In this document: positions 38,245 through 47,784 of the stretch, piece by piece
Numbering within the stretch: position 1 is the stretch's first letter
Layout: every line of letters starts with the position of its first letter
Source: an uncultured Bacilli bacterium
Lineage (GTDB): Bacteria; Bacillota_I; Bacilli_A; RF39; UBA660
DNA length: 57,822 bases
Direction of reading: 5' to 3'
Assembly: GCA_947598285.1 (NCBI GenBank)
Contig: CANQFE010000003.1
Location: 1 to 57,822, forward strand
Notes under the pieces: model-generated
Seen by the model: only the letters and a program-made list of their open reading frames with translations
Told to the model about the DNA's origin: nothing
Database searches by the model: none
Position numbers and translations under genes: made by a program

Positions 38245-38966
38245 GTCAAACTCTCCACTTCTATTTGCTTAAAATTTTTTTCTTGAAAAAGACGGATTTC
38301 TTTTTCTTTGGTCATTTCTAAAATTGCTAAAAAAGTTGCAATAATATATTCTTTCGAAGGAACATCAAATAACTCTTCAAAAAAAACACGTTTCTTTCCT
38401 TTTAAATAATCTCTAATTTTTACTACTCGATCATGAATGCTAATTTCTCTTTTGGTCATGCGTGTTTCCACTGGTTCTTTATAATGCAAGCGCATTTCTA
38501 CATTTTTTAACGCGGCTAATAAATCTTCTACTTTTAAGCCTTCATTAACCATTTCTTGTTCAGGAAAATATTTTTTTATGTTTTCAGGAATTTTTGTATA
38601 AATATCTTTTCTTTTTTCTTCCAGAGCTTGAAAGTCAGTTGTTATTTTTTTATATTTTTCATATTCAATTAATCTTTGTTTTAATTCTTCTTCACTTTGA
38701 ATATCAAATTCTTCATCTCTTTCTTCCTCTTCTTCTGTTTTACCAATTAATTTTTTACTTTTGATGTGTATTAAAGTAGAAGCCATTAAAAGAAATTCAC
38801 TTCCAATATCAATATTTAAAGTTTGCAAAGTTTTCATATAAGAAAGATAATTTTCAATAATTTCACTCATTTGAATTTCATAGATATCTAGTTTTGTTTC
38901 TTTTACTAAATGAAGAAGCAAATCTAAAGGTCCTTCAAAGTTTTCTAGGTGGATATTAAGATTCAT
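38241..38966 (-). CDS. scpA: Segregation and condensation protein A
   Basis: LENFEGPLDLLLHLVKETKLDIYEI; overlaps scpB. Confidence 0.93.
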   Translation of the reverse strand: MNLNIHLENFEGPLDLLLHLVKETKLDIYEIQMSEIIENYLSYMKTLQTLNIDIGSEFLLMASTLIHIKSKKLIGKTEEEEERDEEFDIQSEEELKQRLIEYEKYKKITTDFQALEEKRKDIYTKIPENIKKYFPEQEMVNEGLKVEDLLAALKNVEMRLHYKEPVETRMTKREISIHDRVVKIRDYLKGKKRVFFEELFDVPSKEYIIATFLAILEMTKEKEIRLFQEKNFKQIEVESLT

Positions 38967-39016
38967 TTGTTATCACCTTATTTATTGTATCAAAAAAATG
39001 AGGTAAAGGTCAATTT

Positions 39017-39994
39017 TTATTCACAAGCATAGCCGCTTGATTCAAGTTCAAAAGAAATTACTTTTGCTTCAGTATTTAAGGCATAATTACTTGTTTTATT
39101 AAAATGTTGGCGATATACCTGATTGGAAACAACTTTTAAATCAACAAATACTTGATATCTTAAACGATTGGTGGTAGTTGTTAATTCAACATCAATTCCC
39201 TCTTGATTTTGTAGTTCTTCTTCTAAAGTGGTGTAATCCCTTACAATTTTTTCAAAATCTTCTATAGAAGAAGTATATTCTATATTTTCTTCGAAAGCGA
39301 CTAAAGGATAATTTGTATTTTGTTTTTCAAAATAGTATGTGACTTTTAAGTCATCGATATTACAAGTCATAGAATAAGTGTTATTGTTATTTTGATGTAA
39401 TGTTACTTGAGGATAATCCTTTTCTTCTTTGATTACAAAAGCAATTTTGGCTGGTTTTCCATTTTTTAAAGCACTTTCAATATTGAAATTTAATGATTTT
39501 GTAATATTTATGGTTTGATTAGGAATTTTCATTCGGGCTAATAAAGTATTTGAATTACTATAAATTTCAATAAAATAATTATTTTGAACAAAGTAATTTT
39601 CTTCCGCGTCTTTTCTAGTGATTTTAAAAGCTAAAGTTGCCTTATTTTCTTGATAATCAAAATTTGAAAATTGAAAACCATCTTTTTCTACTATTAAATC
39701 AGATTTTAATTCATAATATTCGATTTTTTCTTCCGGTTCTTCATTTGGATTTGTTGGTGTCAAAGGAGAATCACTGCTTGGCGTATTTTGGGAAGTAAAA
39801 TAATCTAAAGATGGATTTTTTATAAATTCGGTAATATCATCAATAAAAAAGATCCCAACCAATAGTAAAATAATAATTATAATAACTACCCAAGGTCCAT
39901 TTTCTTTCGTATTAATTGTCCCTATTGTAGTTGGAATTAATTCTGTTTTTTGAATCACAATTGGTTCTTTCTTTTTTCTAGCCATGCTAATCAC
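39017..39994 (-). CDS. Hypothetical membrane-anchored protein
   Basis: N-terminal TM VVIIIIILLLVGIFFID, extracytoplasmic domain. Confidence 0.55.
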   Translation of the reverse strand: MISMARKKKEPIVIQKTELIPTTIGTINTKENGPWVVIIIIILLLVGIFFIDDITEFIKNPSLDYFTSQNTPSSDSPLTPTNPNEEPEEKIEYYELKSDLIVEKDGFQFSNFDYQENKATLAFKITRKDAEENYFVQNNYFIEIYSNSNTLLARMKIPNQTINITKSLNFNIESALKNGKPAKIAFVIKEEKDYPQVTLHQNNNNTYSMTCNIDDLKVTYYFEKQNTNYPLVAFEENIEYTSSIEDFEKIVRDYTTLEEELQNQEGIDVELTTTTNRLRYQVFVDLKVVSNQVYRQHFNKTSNYALNTEAKVISFELESSGYACE

Positions 39995-40031
39995 CCTTCA
40001 TATTACCTATTATAACAAAAAAGAAAAGAAA

Positions 40032-40051
40032 AAAAAACTACATAACTGTAG
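40032..40051 (-). terminator. Terminator after spoVAE
   Basis: CTACAGTTATGTAGTTTTTTTTT on the minus strand. Confidence 0.65.
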
Positions 40052-40056
40052 AATTT

Positions 40057-40407
40057 TTAATTTTTGGGTTTAAAAAGAAAAGAAAGAAGAAATGCGACAA
40101 TGACAGAGGTTGCTATGGCAGCAGAGCTTTTGGTTAACACTCCAGTAAATAAACCAAGCACACCCATTTCATGATATCCTTCAATCACGCCTTGATAAAG
40201 CATGTTGCCAAAATTTGAAATTATTACTGTCGCGCCTGCTCCACCCCATTCGATTAATTTATCATAGATTCCTAAAAAGGCAAGAAAGGAACCTAATACT
40301 GTAAATAATGAGGTAACATGTCCTGGTGTTAATTTGGTATTATCTAATATTAGCTCACCAAGAAGGCATAAAGTCCCTGCTAATAAAAAGGCATTTAAGT
40401 AAATCAT
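40057..40407 (-). CDS. spoVAE: Stage V sporulation protein AE
   Basis: KLTPGHVTSLFTVLGSFL; GFGNMLYQGVIEG-like segment; downstream of spoVAD. Confidence 0.85.
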   Translation of the reverse strand: MIYLNAFLLAGTLCLLGELILDNTKLTPGHVTSLFTVLGSFLAFLGIYDKLIEWGGAGATVIISNFGNMLYQGVIEGYHEMGVLGLFTGVLTKSSAAIATSVIVAFLLSFLFKPKN

Positions 40408-41384
40408 GATTTCACCTCCAAACTAACAGCATGAGCGATAGCTGGAATCGTTAATTTTTGATTCATAAAGAAAGGATTGTGCAATGAACCTGTGCCAATT
40501 AGTAAAATTTTTTTAGGACGTTTTTGTTTTAAGACTTTATTAAAGAGGTATAACGGAAGAGAGACTGGTCCACTTGCTCCAGCATAGGTTTCTTCTTGAC
40601 TTTTTAAATATAATTCACATCCAGCATCAAGATGATTTTTAATTTTTAACCCATAGGCTCGATTTACATATTCGCGAAATATTTTGGCTCCAATACATCC
40701 TAAATCTCCTGTTAAAATTAAGTCATAATCATCAATTTTTCGATTGAGTTCTAAAAGATGGTCAATTAAAACTTTGGCCGCGGCAGGAGCCATTACAGCC
40801 CCCATATGAGAAGCATCCGTACATCCTAGATCTACTACAGTTCCTACCGTATAGCTATCTACTTTAATTTTAGATTCCTCTTTGGTTAATAAAACACAGA
40901 CCGCGCCGGTTGCTGTAAAGGTTGTTGTATTTGGTTTAGGAGCTCCATACTCAATGGGAAAGCGAAACTGCTTTTCTGCACTTAGATTATGAGATGATGT
41001 GACACATAACATATTTGATTTTCTTTTTCCTTCCATTATTTCAGAGGCGACTAACAATGATTCTACAAAGGAAGCACAAGCGGAATAAACCCCTAAAAAA
41101 GGAATATTATAACGACTTGCAGCATAAGAAGATACACTTATTTGATTGGATAAATCACCACTAATTAATAAATCAATATCACTATGTAATAAATTATGTC
41201 TTTGTAAGATACCATCAATTACTACTTGTTGCATTTTAATTTCTGCTTGTTCAAATGTTTTGGTGTGATAATAATAATCATCGATGACAATATCATAATC
41301 TTTTATTGCCCCTTCTTTTTCAACAGGTCCAGCTAAACTAAAAGCATCTTTAATATAGATATTTGTTAATTTTTTACTAGCCAT
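40404..41384 (-). CDS. spoVAD: Stage V sporulation protein AD (thiolase-like fold)
   Basis: GVYSACASFVESLLVASEIMEG, TSSHNLSAEKQFRFPIEYGAPKP, TATGAV. Confidence 0.93.
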   Translation of the reverse strand: MASKKLTNIYIKDAFSLAGPVEKEGAIKDYDIVIDDYYYHTKTFEQAEIKMQQVVIDGILQRHNLLHSDIDLLISGDLSNQISVSSYAASRYNIPFLGVYSACASFVESLLVASEIMEGKRKSNMLCVTSSHNLSAEKQFRFPIEYGAPKPNTTTFTATGAVCVLLTKEESKIKVDSYTVGTVVDLGCTDASHMGAVMAPAAAKVLIDHLLELNRKIDDYDLILTGDLGCIGAKIFREYVNRAYGLKIKNHLDAGCELYLKSQEETYAGASGPVSLPLYLFNKVLKQKRPKKILLIGTGSLHNPFFMNQKLTIPAIAHAVSLEVKS

Positions 41385-41814
41385 AGAAAATCACCCCTAA
41401 TACTCCGAAAAAAAAGCCACTGATGATTCCATATAATAATACACTGCCTGCAAGTTTAAAAAAATTGGAACCTAAACCAGTAATTAAGCCATCTTTTCGG
41501 TAATCCAAGGCTGCGCTTGTCACAGAATGAGCAAAACCAGTTGTCGGTAATATAAGACCGGCTTTACATTTACTTACCCAGTTATCAAAAAAACCAAAAG
41601 AAGTCAAAAGACTTGCGATTAAAATGATAAAAATACAAAGCCAGATATAAGCATCTTTGGTTTCTACTCCAAAACTAGTTTCTAAAATAGTGACTATTAC
41701 TTGTCCAAAAAAGCCAATCGCACCGCCAACTAAAAAAGCAAGAAAAGCGTTTTTTAATTTTTTTTCTTTAGGAGTATATTCCTCCACTAATTTTTTGTAT
41801 TCATCTTTGTTCAT
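41377..41814 (-). CDS. spoVAC: Stage V sporulation protein AC
   Basis: AFLVGGAIGFFGQ; GLILPTTGFAHSVTSAALDYRKDGLITGLGSNFFKLAGSVLLYG. Confidence 0.92.
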   Translation of the reverse strand: MNKDEYKKLVEEYTPKEKKLKNAFLAFLVGGAIGFFGQVIVTILETSFGVETKDAYIWLCIFIILIASLLTSFGFFDNWVSKCKAGLILPTTGFAHSVTSAALDYRKDGLITGLGSNFFKLAGSVLLYGIISGFFFGVLGVIFYG

Positions 41815-41875
41815 AGATAACCTCCATTTTTATTATGAAAGTTATTTCAAAAATTTATGCAAAAATATTGTTGAT

Positions 41876-41897
41876 AAAAAAAACTACCATTTGGTAG
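41876..41897 (-). terminator. Terminator after 41900 ORF
   Basis: CTACCAAATGGTAG + T8 on the minus strand. Confidence 0.65.
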
Positions 41898-41899
41898 CT

Positions 41900-42754
41900 T
41901 TAAGGATTTCCCGTTTCATTTTGAGAATCTTGTTCTTCAGGAGTTGGTCCTTCTACTTCAGGAGTACCTTCCGGAGATAAAGGTGAATCTTCTTCTTCAC
42001 TTGGAACTGTTGGTTCAATTGGTTGAGGAACATATCGAGCTGTATTTAATACTATAATGCTTGCTTTAAATTGCTTATCCATAACTTCATTTCCAGCTTG
42101 TTCATCAAACCAAAGATATAAATAATAAGTTACAGATTCTCCACCTTCATAAGTTATGTTTTCTCCATCTATACCGTTTGGTTTTCCACCGTTTAAAGTG
42201 CCACTAGCCAAAATTATCGATTGGTCTAATTGTTCTCCATCTTTTAACTTTGAAGTAATTTGAGAAGTATCTTTGTTAATATGTTCATTCTCATTTTCAG
42301 TTGCATATGTTCCTAAAATTTTAGTATCATTTTCATCTTTTTCGTCTGCATCTTTAAAAAGAGCAAAGCGAATTTTATTTTTTAAATCATACGCTTCATA
42401 ATGTTGTTTATTATTTTCATCTCCTAAAGAAACATCTCCTGCAGATATTTGAGAAGGTTGTAATGTATTTAAAGTTACTTGATAGTCAGAGGCAACACTG
42501 CATTTATTTGTAATTGTAAATTGATAAGGCTTAGCAGTAGTAAGAGCTTTATGAGTAGATATTGGATAAGTATTTTTTAATTGAATGGTACTTCCTTCTG
42601 TTTCATGAAATTCTACTTTAAAACAGCCAACATTGACAATGTTTTCTTGTCCATTCCATGTTGTCACCCAAAGGGCATAACTTTGAAAAGTCATTAAACA
42701 AATAGCTAAAGCAACAACAACAGCAACTAAACCAATTTTATATTTTAGTCTCAT
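41900..42754 (-). CDS. Exported protein with SipW/TasA-like N-terminus
   Basis: Signal peptide ...AICLMTFQSYALWVTTWNGQENIVNVGCFKVEF; acidic Pro-rich C-terminus. Confidence 0.5.
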   Translation of the reverse strand: MRLKYKIGLVAVVVALAICLMTFQSYALWVTTWNGQENIVNVGCFKVEFHETEGSTIQLKNTYPISTHKALTTAKPYQFTITNKCSVASDYQVTLNTLQPSQISAGDVSLGDENNKQHYEAYDLKNKIRFALFKDADEKDENDTKILGTYATENENEHINKDTSQITSKLKDGEQLDQSIILASGTLNGGKPNGIDGENITYEGGESVTYYLYLWFDEQAGNEVMDKQFKASIIVLNTARYVPQPIEPTVPSEEEDSPLSPEGTPEVEGPTPEEQDSQNETGNP

Positions 42755-42879
42755 ACTTATCCCTCGTATTCTATCATTCTACTTAAAATTATAACGATTT
42801 TTAAAGTTACGGTCAAGGTTTTCTTACGGTTTTCCCGTAATTTTTTTCTTATTTGACAAAAGAAAAAGGTGAAATTCAC

Positions 42880-43047
42880 CTATTTCATTTTTTGTTTCAT
42901 ATCATCTAAAGCTTGATTTGCGTTATCCATGGCTTTATTCATCATTTTATTCATATTTTGTTTGGTACTTGGATTAGACATGAAATAAGCTGCTAAACCC
43001 ATTCCACAACTAGCCCCAATTCCTAAACCAATCATCATATTTTTCAT
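42880..43047 (-). CDS. 55-aa YtxH-like small protein MKNMMIGLGIGASCGMGLAAYFMSNPSTKQNMNKMMNKAMDNANQALDDMKQKMK
   Basis: ORF below the 60-aa track cutoff; GAGGTGAG SD; terminator GGTGAATTTCACCTTTTT overlaps stop. Confidence 0.65.
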   Translation of the reverse strand: MKNMMIGLGIGASCGMGLAAYFMSNPSTKQNMNKMMNKAMDNANQALDDMKQKMK

Positions 43048-43108
43048 CTTCTCACCTCAGTATTAGTATAGATTTTTACGATTATTTTATAAAGACAGAT
43101 TTTGCCAA

Positions 43109-45295
43109 TTAACTGGTTAATCTTTCCAATAAACTCGTCTTGCGATTCAAAGAATAATCGTTTTGAATGGCCATTAAGAAAGATTCTTTTTCACCAAGTA
43201 AAATAAGACACTCTTTGGCTCTTGATACTCCTGTGTAAACTAACTTATTATAAAGCATTTTGTAATAATTTTTACTAATTGGTAAGATGACAATTGGAAA
43301 TTCACTTCCTTGACTTTTATGAATCGTTATTGCATAAGCATGTTTAATGGAATTTAAATCTTCTTTTTGATAAATGACACGATTCCCATCAAAATTAATT
43401 TGAATTTCAATATGTTTTTTGGGAATTAATACTTCTTTAATGGATTCAATAAAACCAATATCACCATTATAAACATTGGCATCAGGATTATTTACCAGTT
43501 GTAAAACCCGGTCTTTTTCACGATAGATGACATCAAAATAAGGATATTCTTTTTTTTCAGTTGTTGTTGGATTTAATAGTTCTTGAAGTAAAAGATTTAG
43601 ATTGTCAATGCCATTTTCACCTTTGTACATAGGTGCTAAAACTTGAATATCATCTTTTTTTAAACCTTTTTGGAGACTTTTTTCAATAATTTGTTTTAAG
43701 GCATCTTTTAAATGACGAGATTCGCATGGTAAAAAATTGTAATCATCTTTCTTTTTTAAATAAGATTCACTTAAATGATGTTCTTTGATTTCTTTGGCTA
43801 GAATTGGAATATAGGAATTTTCGCTTTGACGATAAATCGTTTCTAAGGAAGTAAAAGCTATGACTTTAGAATCTACTAAATCATTTAAAATGAGCCCTGC
43901 TCCAACACTTGGCAGTTGAAACGTATCCCCTACTAATATTAATTGGCTATTTTCTTCAATTCCATTTAATAAAGATGAAAATAAATAAGTATCAATCATA
44001 CTTGTTTCATCAACAATGATTAATTTTTGATGGTTTTTGTTTGTTTCATTGATTCCAAATTCATTGGTATCTTTATTCCATTTTAAATAACGATGGATTG
44101 TCATAGCTGGAAGATTGGTACTCATTGCTAATTTTTTGGCTGCTCTTCCAGTAGGCGCAATTAAAGCGATTGTTCCTAGTGTATCAATCGGTGAAAGATG
44201 ATAGATTTCAATATATAATTTCGTAATAGCATTTACAATTGTTGTTTTACCTGTTCCTGGTCCGCCAGAAATAATGGAAATATTATTTTTTAAAGCCGTC
44301 GCGATGGCATTTTTCTGATCTTTGTTATATTTTTTTTGCAAATATCCTTCCATATTTTTTATTTTTTCTTCGATATTTGGAATTTCTTTTGAAGGAAGTG
44401 AAACTCTTTTTTTAATTTTTTCAGCAATCTGACATTCCATATCATAATATTTGAGTAAATAAATTCGTTCTTGTTCTATTTTAATTTCTTTTTTTTGATG
44501 AAGTGTTTGCAAAACTTGCTCTAAAGTATCTTCTTCTAAATAAATGCCAAACCTTTTTTTGGCCATTTCTGCTATTTCTTCTTTTAAATAATAGATATCG
44601 CCTTTGGTCGTGCTTAACTCTTCCATTCCTTCTTTTAAACATTCTTCAATACGAATTTCATCATCCGGATCATGATTTTTCAAAAAAATTTTATCTAGTT
44701 TGGTAAAAGGAACATATTCTTTAAAGAAATAAATGTTTTCTTCTAAATAAACTAATGTTTTGTCATGAAAAATTTTTACTAATTTGGTTGCTTCAGGCAT
44801 CGTAAATCCTAAATTTTTTAATGTAATTAAGGTATCATCTATTTGTGAATATGAAAGGACACTTAAATAGATATTGGTTGCTTTTTTTTCGGTCATATTG
44901 GGAACTAAATATAGATTACTTTTATTTTCTTTAATTAAATCTAAAGCATTTTCTCCTAAAGTATCAACAATTTCTTTCGCCGTTTTTATGCCACATCCTC
45001 TAATTAATGGACTTGATAAAAATTCAATGATGGCATCTTTTCCTTCTGGTATTTTTTTTTCATAACTTTGAAATTGAAATTGATAACCATATCGTTCATG
45101 TTTTTGATAGGTTCCATGAAGGATATAGGTGTCTTCTTCATTTGCATCCACGATTAAACCAGTAACGGTAATTGTTTTATGAATTAAATCTTTTAAGTCT
45201 TCTTCTTTGGTATCTTTTACTTTCAATACACCTACAAAAAAGCCTGTTTCACTTGTATAAATAATATTTCTAATTTTTCCTTCAATTGTTTGCAT
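43109..45295 (-). CDS. recD2: RecD2-type ATP-dependent helicase
   Basis: ISGGPGTGKTTIVNAI Walker A, IIVDETSMID, GVSRAKECLIL, ITIHKSQGSEF motifs. Confidence 0.93.
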   Translation of the reverse strand: MQTIEGKIRNIIYTSETGFFVGVLKVKDTKEEDLKDLIHKTITVTGLIVDANEEDTYILHGTYQKHERYGYQFQFQSYEKKIPEGKDAIIEFLSSPLIRGCGIKTAKEIVDTLGENALDLIKENKSNLYLVPNMTEKKATNIYLSVLSYSQIDDTLITLKNLGFTMPEATKLVKIFHDKTLVYLEENIYFFKEYVPFTKLDKIFLKNHDPDDEIRIEECLKEGMEELSTTKGDIYYLKEEIAEMAKKRFGIYLEEDTLEQVLQTLHQKKEIKIEQERIYLLKYYDMECQIAEKIKKRVSLPSKEIPNIEEKIKNMEGYLQKKYNKDQKNAIATALKNNISIISGGPGTGKTTIVNAITKLYIEIYHLSPIDTLGTIALIAPTGRAAKKLAMSTNLPAMTIHRYLKWNKDTNEFGINETNKNHQKLIIVDETSMIDTYLFSSLLNGIEENSQLILVGDTFQLPSVGAGLILNDLVDSKVIAFTSLETIYRQSENSYIPILAKEIKEHHLSESYLKKKDDYNFLPCESRHLKDALKQIIEKSLQKGLKKDDIQVLAPMYKGENGIDNLNLLLQELLNPTTTEKKEYPYFDVIYREKDRVLQLVNNPDANVYNGDIGFIESIKEVLIPKKHIEIQINFDGNRVIYQKEDLNSIKHAYAITIHKSQGSEFPIVILPISKNYYKMLYNKLVYTGVSRAKECLILLGEKESFLMAIQNDYSLNRKTSLLERLTS

Positions 45296-45335
45296 AGAAC
45301 CACCAAAACAATTGTATTATAAAAAAAAAAGAATA

Positions 45336-45728
45336 TCAACTATGATATCCAAGAAGATACAGTTGGTAGACAATGTCATCGTAATAAGAATTCAGAGCAA
45401 AATCTTGATTTTGTCTTGCGACATTTACTTGATACCATAAACTATAAAGGGTATTATATTCAGCGATTCTTCTTTTTCTTTCTTCGAAATCTTTACAAGT
45501 ATTTATTTTAGAATAATAATCGTTTAAACTTCTCATGATAAATTCATCTAATAAAGCATAATTGACACGGCCAAGAGATACTATCACTGCCCCTTGATTT
45601 CTCTTGATGGGCCTTTTGGTTTGTTTTTTAAAATCATGTTTATCATTTATTTTAACGATTCCTAAAACTTGTCCATGATCGAGCCATTGTAACATTTTAT
45701 TTGTCGCTTTTTCAAACATCATCTTCAC
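45336..45728 (-). CDS. Hypothetical protein
   Basis: 130-aa ORF, good coding pattern; terminator at 3' end. Confidence 0.55.
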   Translation of the reverse strand: MKMMFEKATNKMLQWLDHGQVLGIVKINDKHDFKKQTKRPIKRNQGAVIVSLGRVNYALLDEFIMRSLNDYYSKINTCKDFEERKRRIAEYNTLYSLWYQVNVARQNQDFALNSYYDDIVYQLYLLGYHS

Positions 45729-45791
45729 CCCAATTATCCTCTTTTATTTTATCAAAATTTTCTATAAAAAGCTATCCTAAATTCGTTTCTT

Positions 45792-47093
45792 TTATTCTAA
45801 ACTTATTTTTTCTAAGACCTCACCTTTTAGCTTATTTTCTTCGTTTTCGGTAATGTGTACTTTCACCATGGTATTATTTGGAATTTTTTTAGGAATTAAG
45901 ACTCTTAAGTAATTACTTGATAAACCACTACTTATATCATCACTTTTTTCAATTAAAACTTCTAAATCTTTGTTGATAAATTTTTTCGCATAATTTACTT
46001 CTAACTCTTTTGATAAAGCACATAACAAATGTGAACGCATCTTTTTTTCAGAATCACTGACCTCAAATTTTTGCGGAACTTTACTAGATGCTGTACCTTC
46101 TCTTTTGGAAAATGGAAAAACATGAATTTTACTAAAGGCAAATTTTTTGGCGGTTTTGATGGTACACTCAAATAATTCTTTTGTTTCATAAGGATGTCCG
46201 ACAATGATATCCGTTGTAATAGATACATCTGGACGAATCAAGCGAATTTCTTTTAATTTTTCCTCAAAATATTTTAAATCATATTTTCGATTCATTTTTT
46301 TTAAAATTTCATCACTACCAGCTTGTAAAGGAATATGAAAATGATTACATATTTTAGGATTTTGACGAAGCTCTTCCATAAATTTTTCATTTAATTCAGT
46401 TACTTCAATGGAAGATAAACGAATTCTTTTTAGATTTGCTAATTTACTAGCTTCGTGAATTAAATCCGTTAAATCATGGGAAGTCCCTAATCCATAAGAC
46501 CCTGTATGAATTCCGGTTAAGACTATTTCTTGATGACCATGATTGACGAGATTTTGAATTTCTTTTAAGGCGACCAAAAAATCTTTACTTCTTGGTACTC
46601 CTCTTACAAAAGGGATAATACAATAACTGCAAAAGTTATTACAACCATCTTGAATTTTAACAAAAGCTCTCGTATGAGTGGTAAAGTTTTCCACTTCCAT
46701 ATCTTCAAAGGGAAGATTGCGAGTTGAATTTAAAATAGTTATTTGGTGATGATTTTTTAGGTATTCTTCTAAAAGTTCAACAATTTTACTTTTATCTTTA
46801 TTTCCAAGCAAAATATCAATTCCTAATGTTTGATAGACTGTTTTTTCTTTTTCCGAAGAACATCCACATACCACTAGTATGGCATTCTTATGATGGGCGC
46901 GAAAACGCTTTACCATTTCTTGGGATTTATGATCAGCAACATTTGTGACTGTACAAGTATTTACAATAATAATGTCTGGATTTTCTTTCTCATAAAGATA
47001 TCCCTGTTTTAAAAGTTTTTCTTGCATCATTTCTGATTCATAAGCATTTACTTTACAGCCTAAGGTATAAATATAAAATTTCATGGTCCTCAC
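45792..47093 (-). CDS. mtaB: tRNA (t6A37) methylthiotransferase MtaB
   Basis: YTLGCKVNAYESEMM; KIQDGCNNFCSYCIIPFVRGVPRS radical SAM; ITTDIIVGHPYET. Confidence 0.93.
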   Translation of the reverse strand: MRTMKFYIYTLGCKVNAYESEMMQEKLLKQGYLYEKENPDIIIVNTCTVTNVADHKSQEMVKRFRAHHKNAILVVCGCSSEKEKTVYQTLGIDILLGNKDKSKIVELLEEYLKNHHQITILNSTRNLPFEDMEVENFTTHTRAFVKIQDGCNNFCSYCIIPFVRGVPRSKDFLVALKEIQNLVNHGHQEIVLTGIHTGSYGLGTSHDLTDLIHEASKLANLKRIRLSSIEVTELNEKFMEELRQNPKICNHFHIPLQAGSDEILKKMNRKYDLKYFEEKLKEIRLIRPDVSITTDIIVGHPYETKELFECTIKTAKKFAFSKIHVFPFSKREGTASSKVPQKFEVSDSEKKMRSHLLCALSKELEVNYAKKFINKDLEVLIEKSDDISSGLSSNYLRVLIPKKIPNNTMVKVHITENEENKLKGEVLEKISLE

Positions 47094-47118
47094 CGCACCT
47101 TATTATACTAAATCTCAT

Positions 47119-47143
47119 TAAAAAAAACTAGTATTCTCTAGTT
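47119..47143 (-). terminator. Terminator overlapping 3' end of 47138 ORF
   Basis: AACTAGAGAATACTAGTTTTTTTT on the minus strand. Confidence 0.65.
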
Positions 47144-47677
47144 TAATAATTCATTTAGCTGTTGTAAAGCTTTTAAAAAGGCTTCTTCTTTTTCATAAGA
47201 AAATAAGATAAGAGGTTTATTTTCATAAGTATTTTCTGGTGGTTCTTTTTCTATTTCATCAGTTATATTTACTGATATTTTTTTGACTGGAATTAAGTCA
47301 TCTACCATTTCTTCTCGTTCATAGTTAATGACATTTTGACGTGATTCTTTTAATAATTCATCATAACTAATAATTGCTTTTTGTTCTTGTTCTTCTTCAT
47401 AAGCGGTCATGTCTACTAATGGAGAAGGATTTTCATTAATGGTATTTACAATTGATTTTAAATCAATTTCTTCTTCTTTTTTTGGAAGTTCAATTGGCAT
47501 GATTGATTCTTTTTTGTCTTCTTTTTCTTTGATTTCTTTCTCTTCTTTTTCTTCCCTCATAACATAAATTAAAGAGACAATTAACATAATTAATGCGATT
47601 ACTGCGAAATAAAGGACATAGTCTACAAATGCAAAACTGGCAATCATATTACCTATATCTTTTAAAAAATCGGCCAT
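47138..47677 (-). CDS. Hypothetical single-TM protein with acidic/coiled cytoplasmic domain
   Basis: TM VDYVLYFAVIALIMLIVSLIYVM then K/E-rich region. Confidence 0.55.
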   Translation of the reverse strand: MADFLKDIGNMIASFAFVDYVLYFAVIALIMLIVSLIYVMREEKEEKEIKEKEDKKESIMPIELPKKEEEIDLKSIVNTINENPSPLVDMTAYEEEQEQKAIISYDELLKESRQNVINYEREEMVDDLIPVKKISVNITDEIEKEPPENTYENKPLILFSYEKEEAFLKALQQLNELLN

Positions 47678-47784
47678 GCTATCACCTGCTATTACTAGTT
47701 TAACAGAAAAAAGAAAAAACAGTCAATCAAATCGACTGCTTTACATTTAATTTTTACATTTTTTATTGACATTATTTTACAATA

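Noticed and set aside
34031-38966. glyS and scpAB as unusual
   Set aside because: Typical housekeeping genes with standard motifs.
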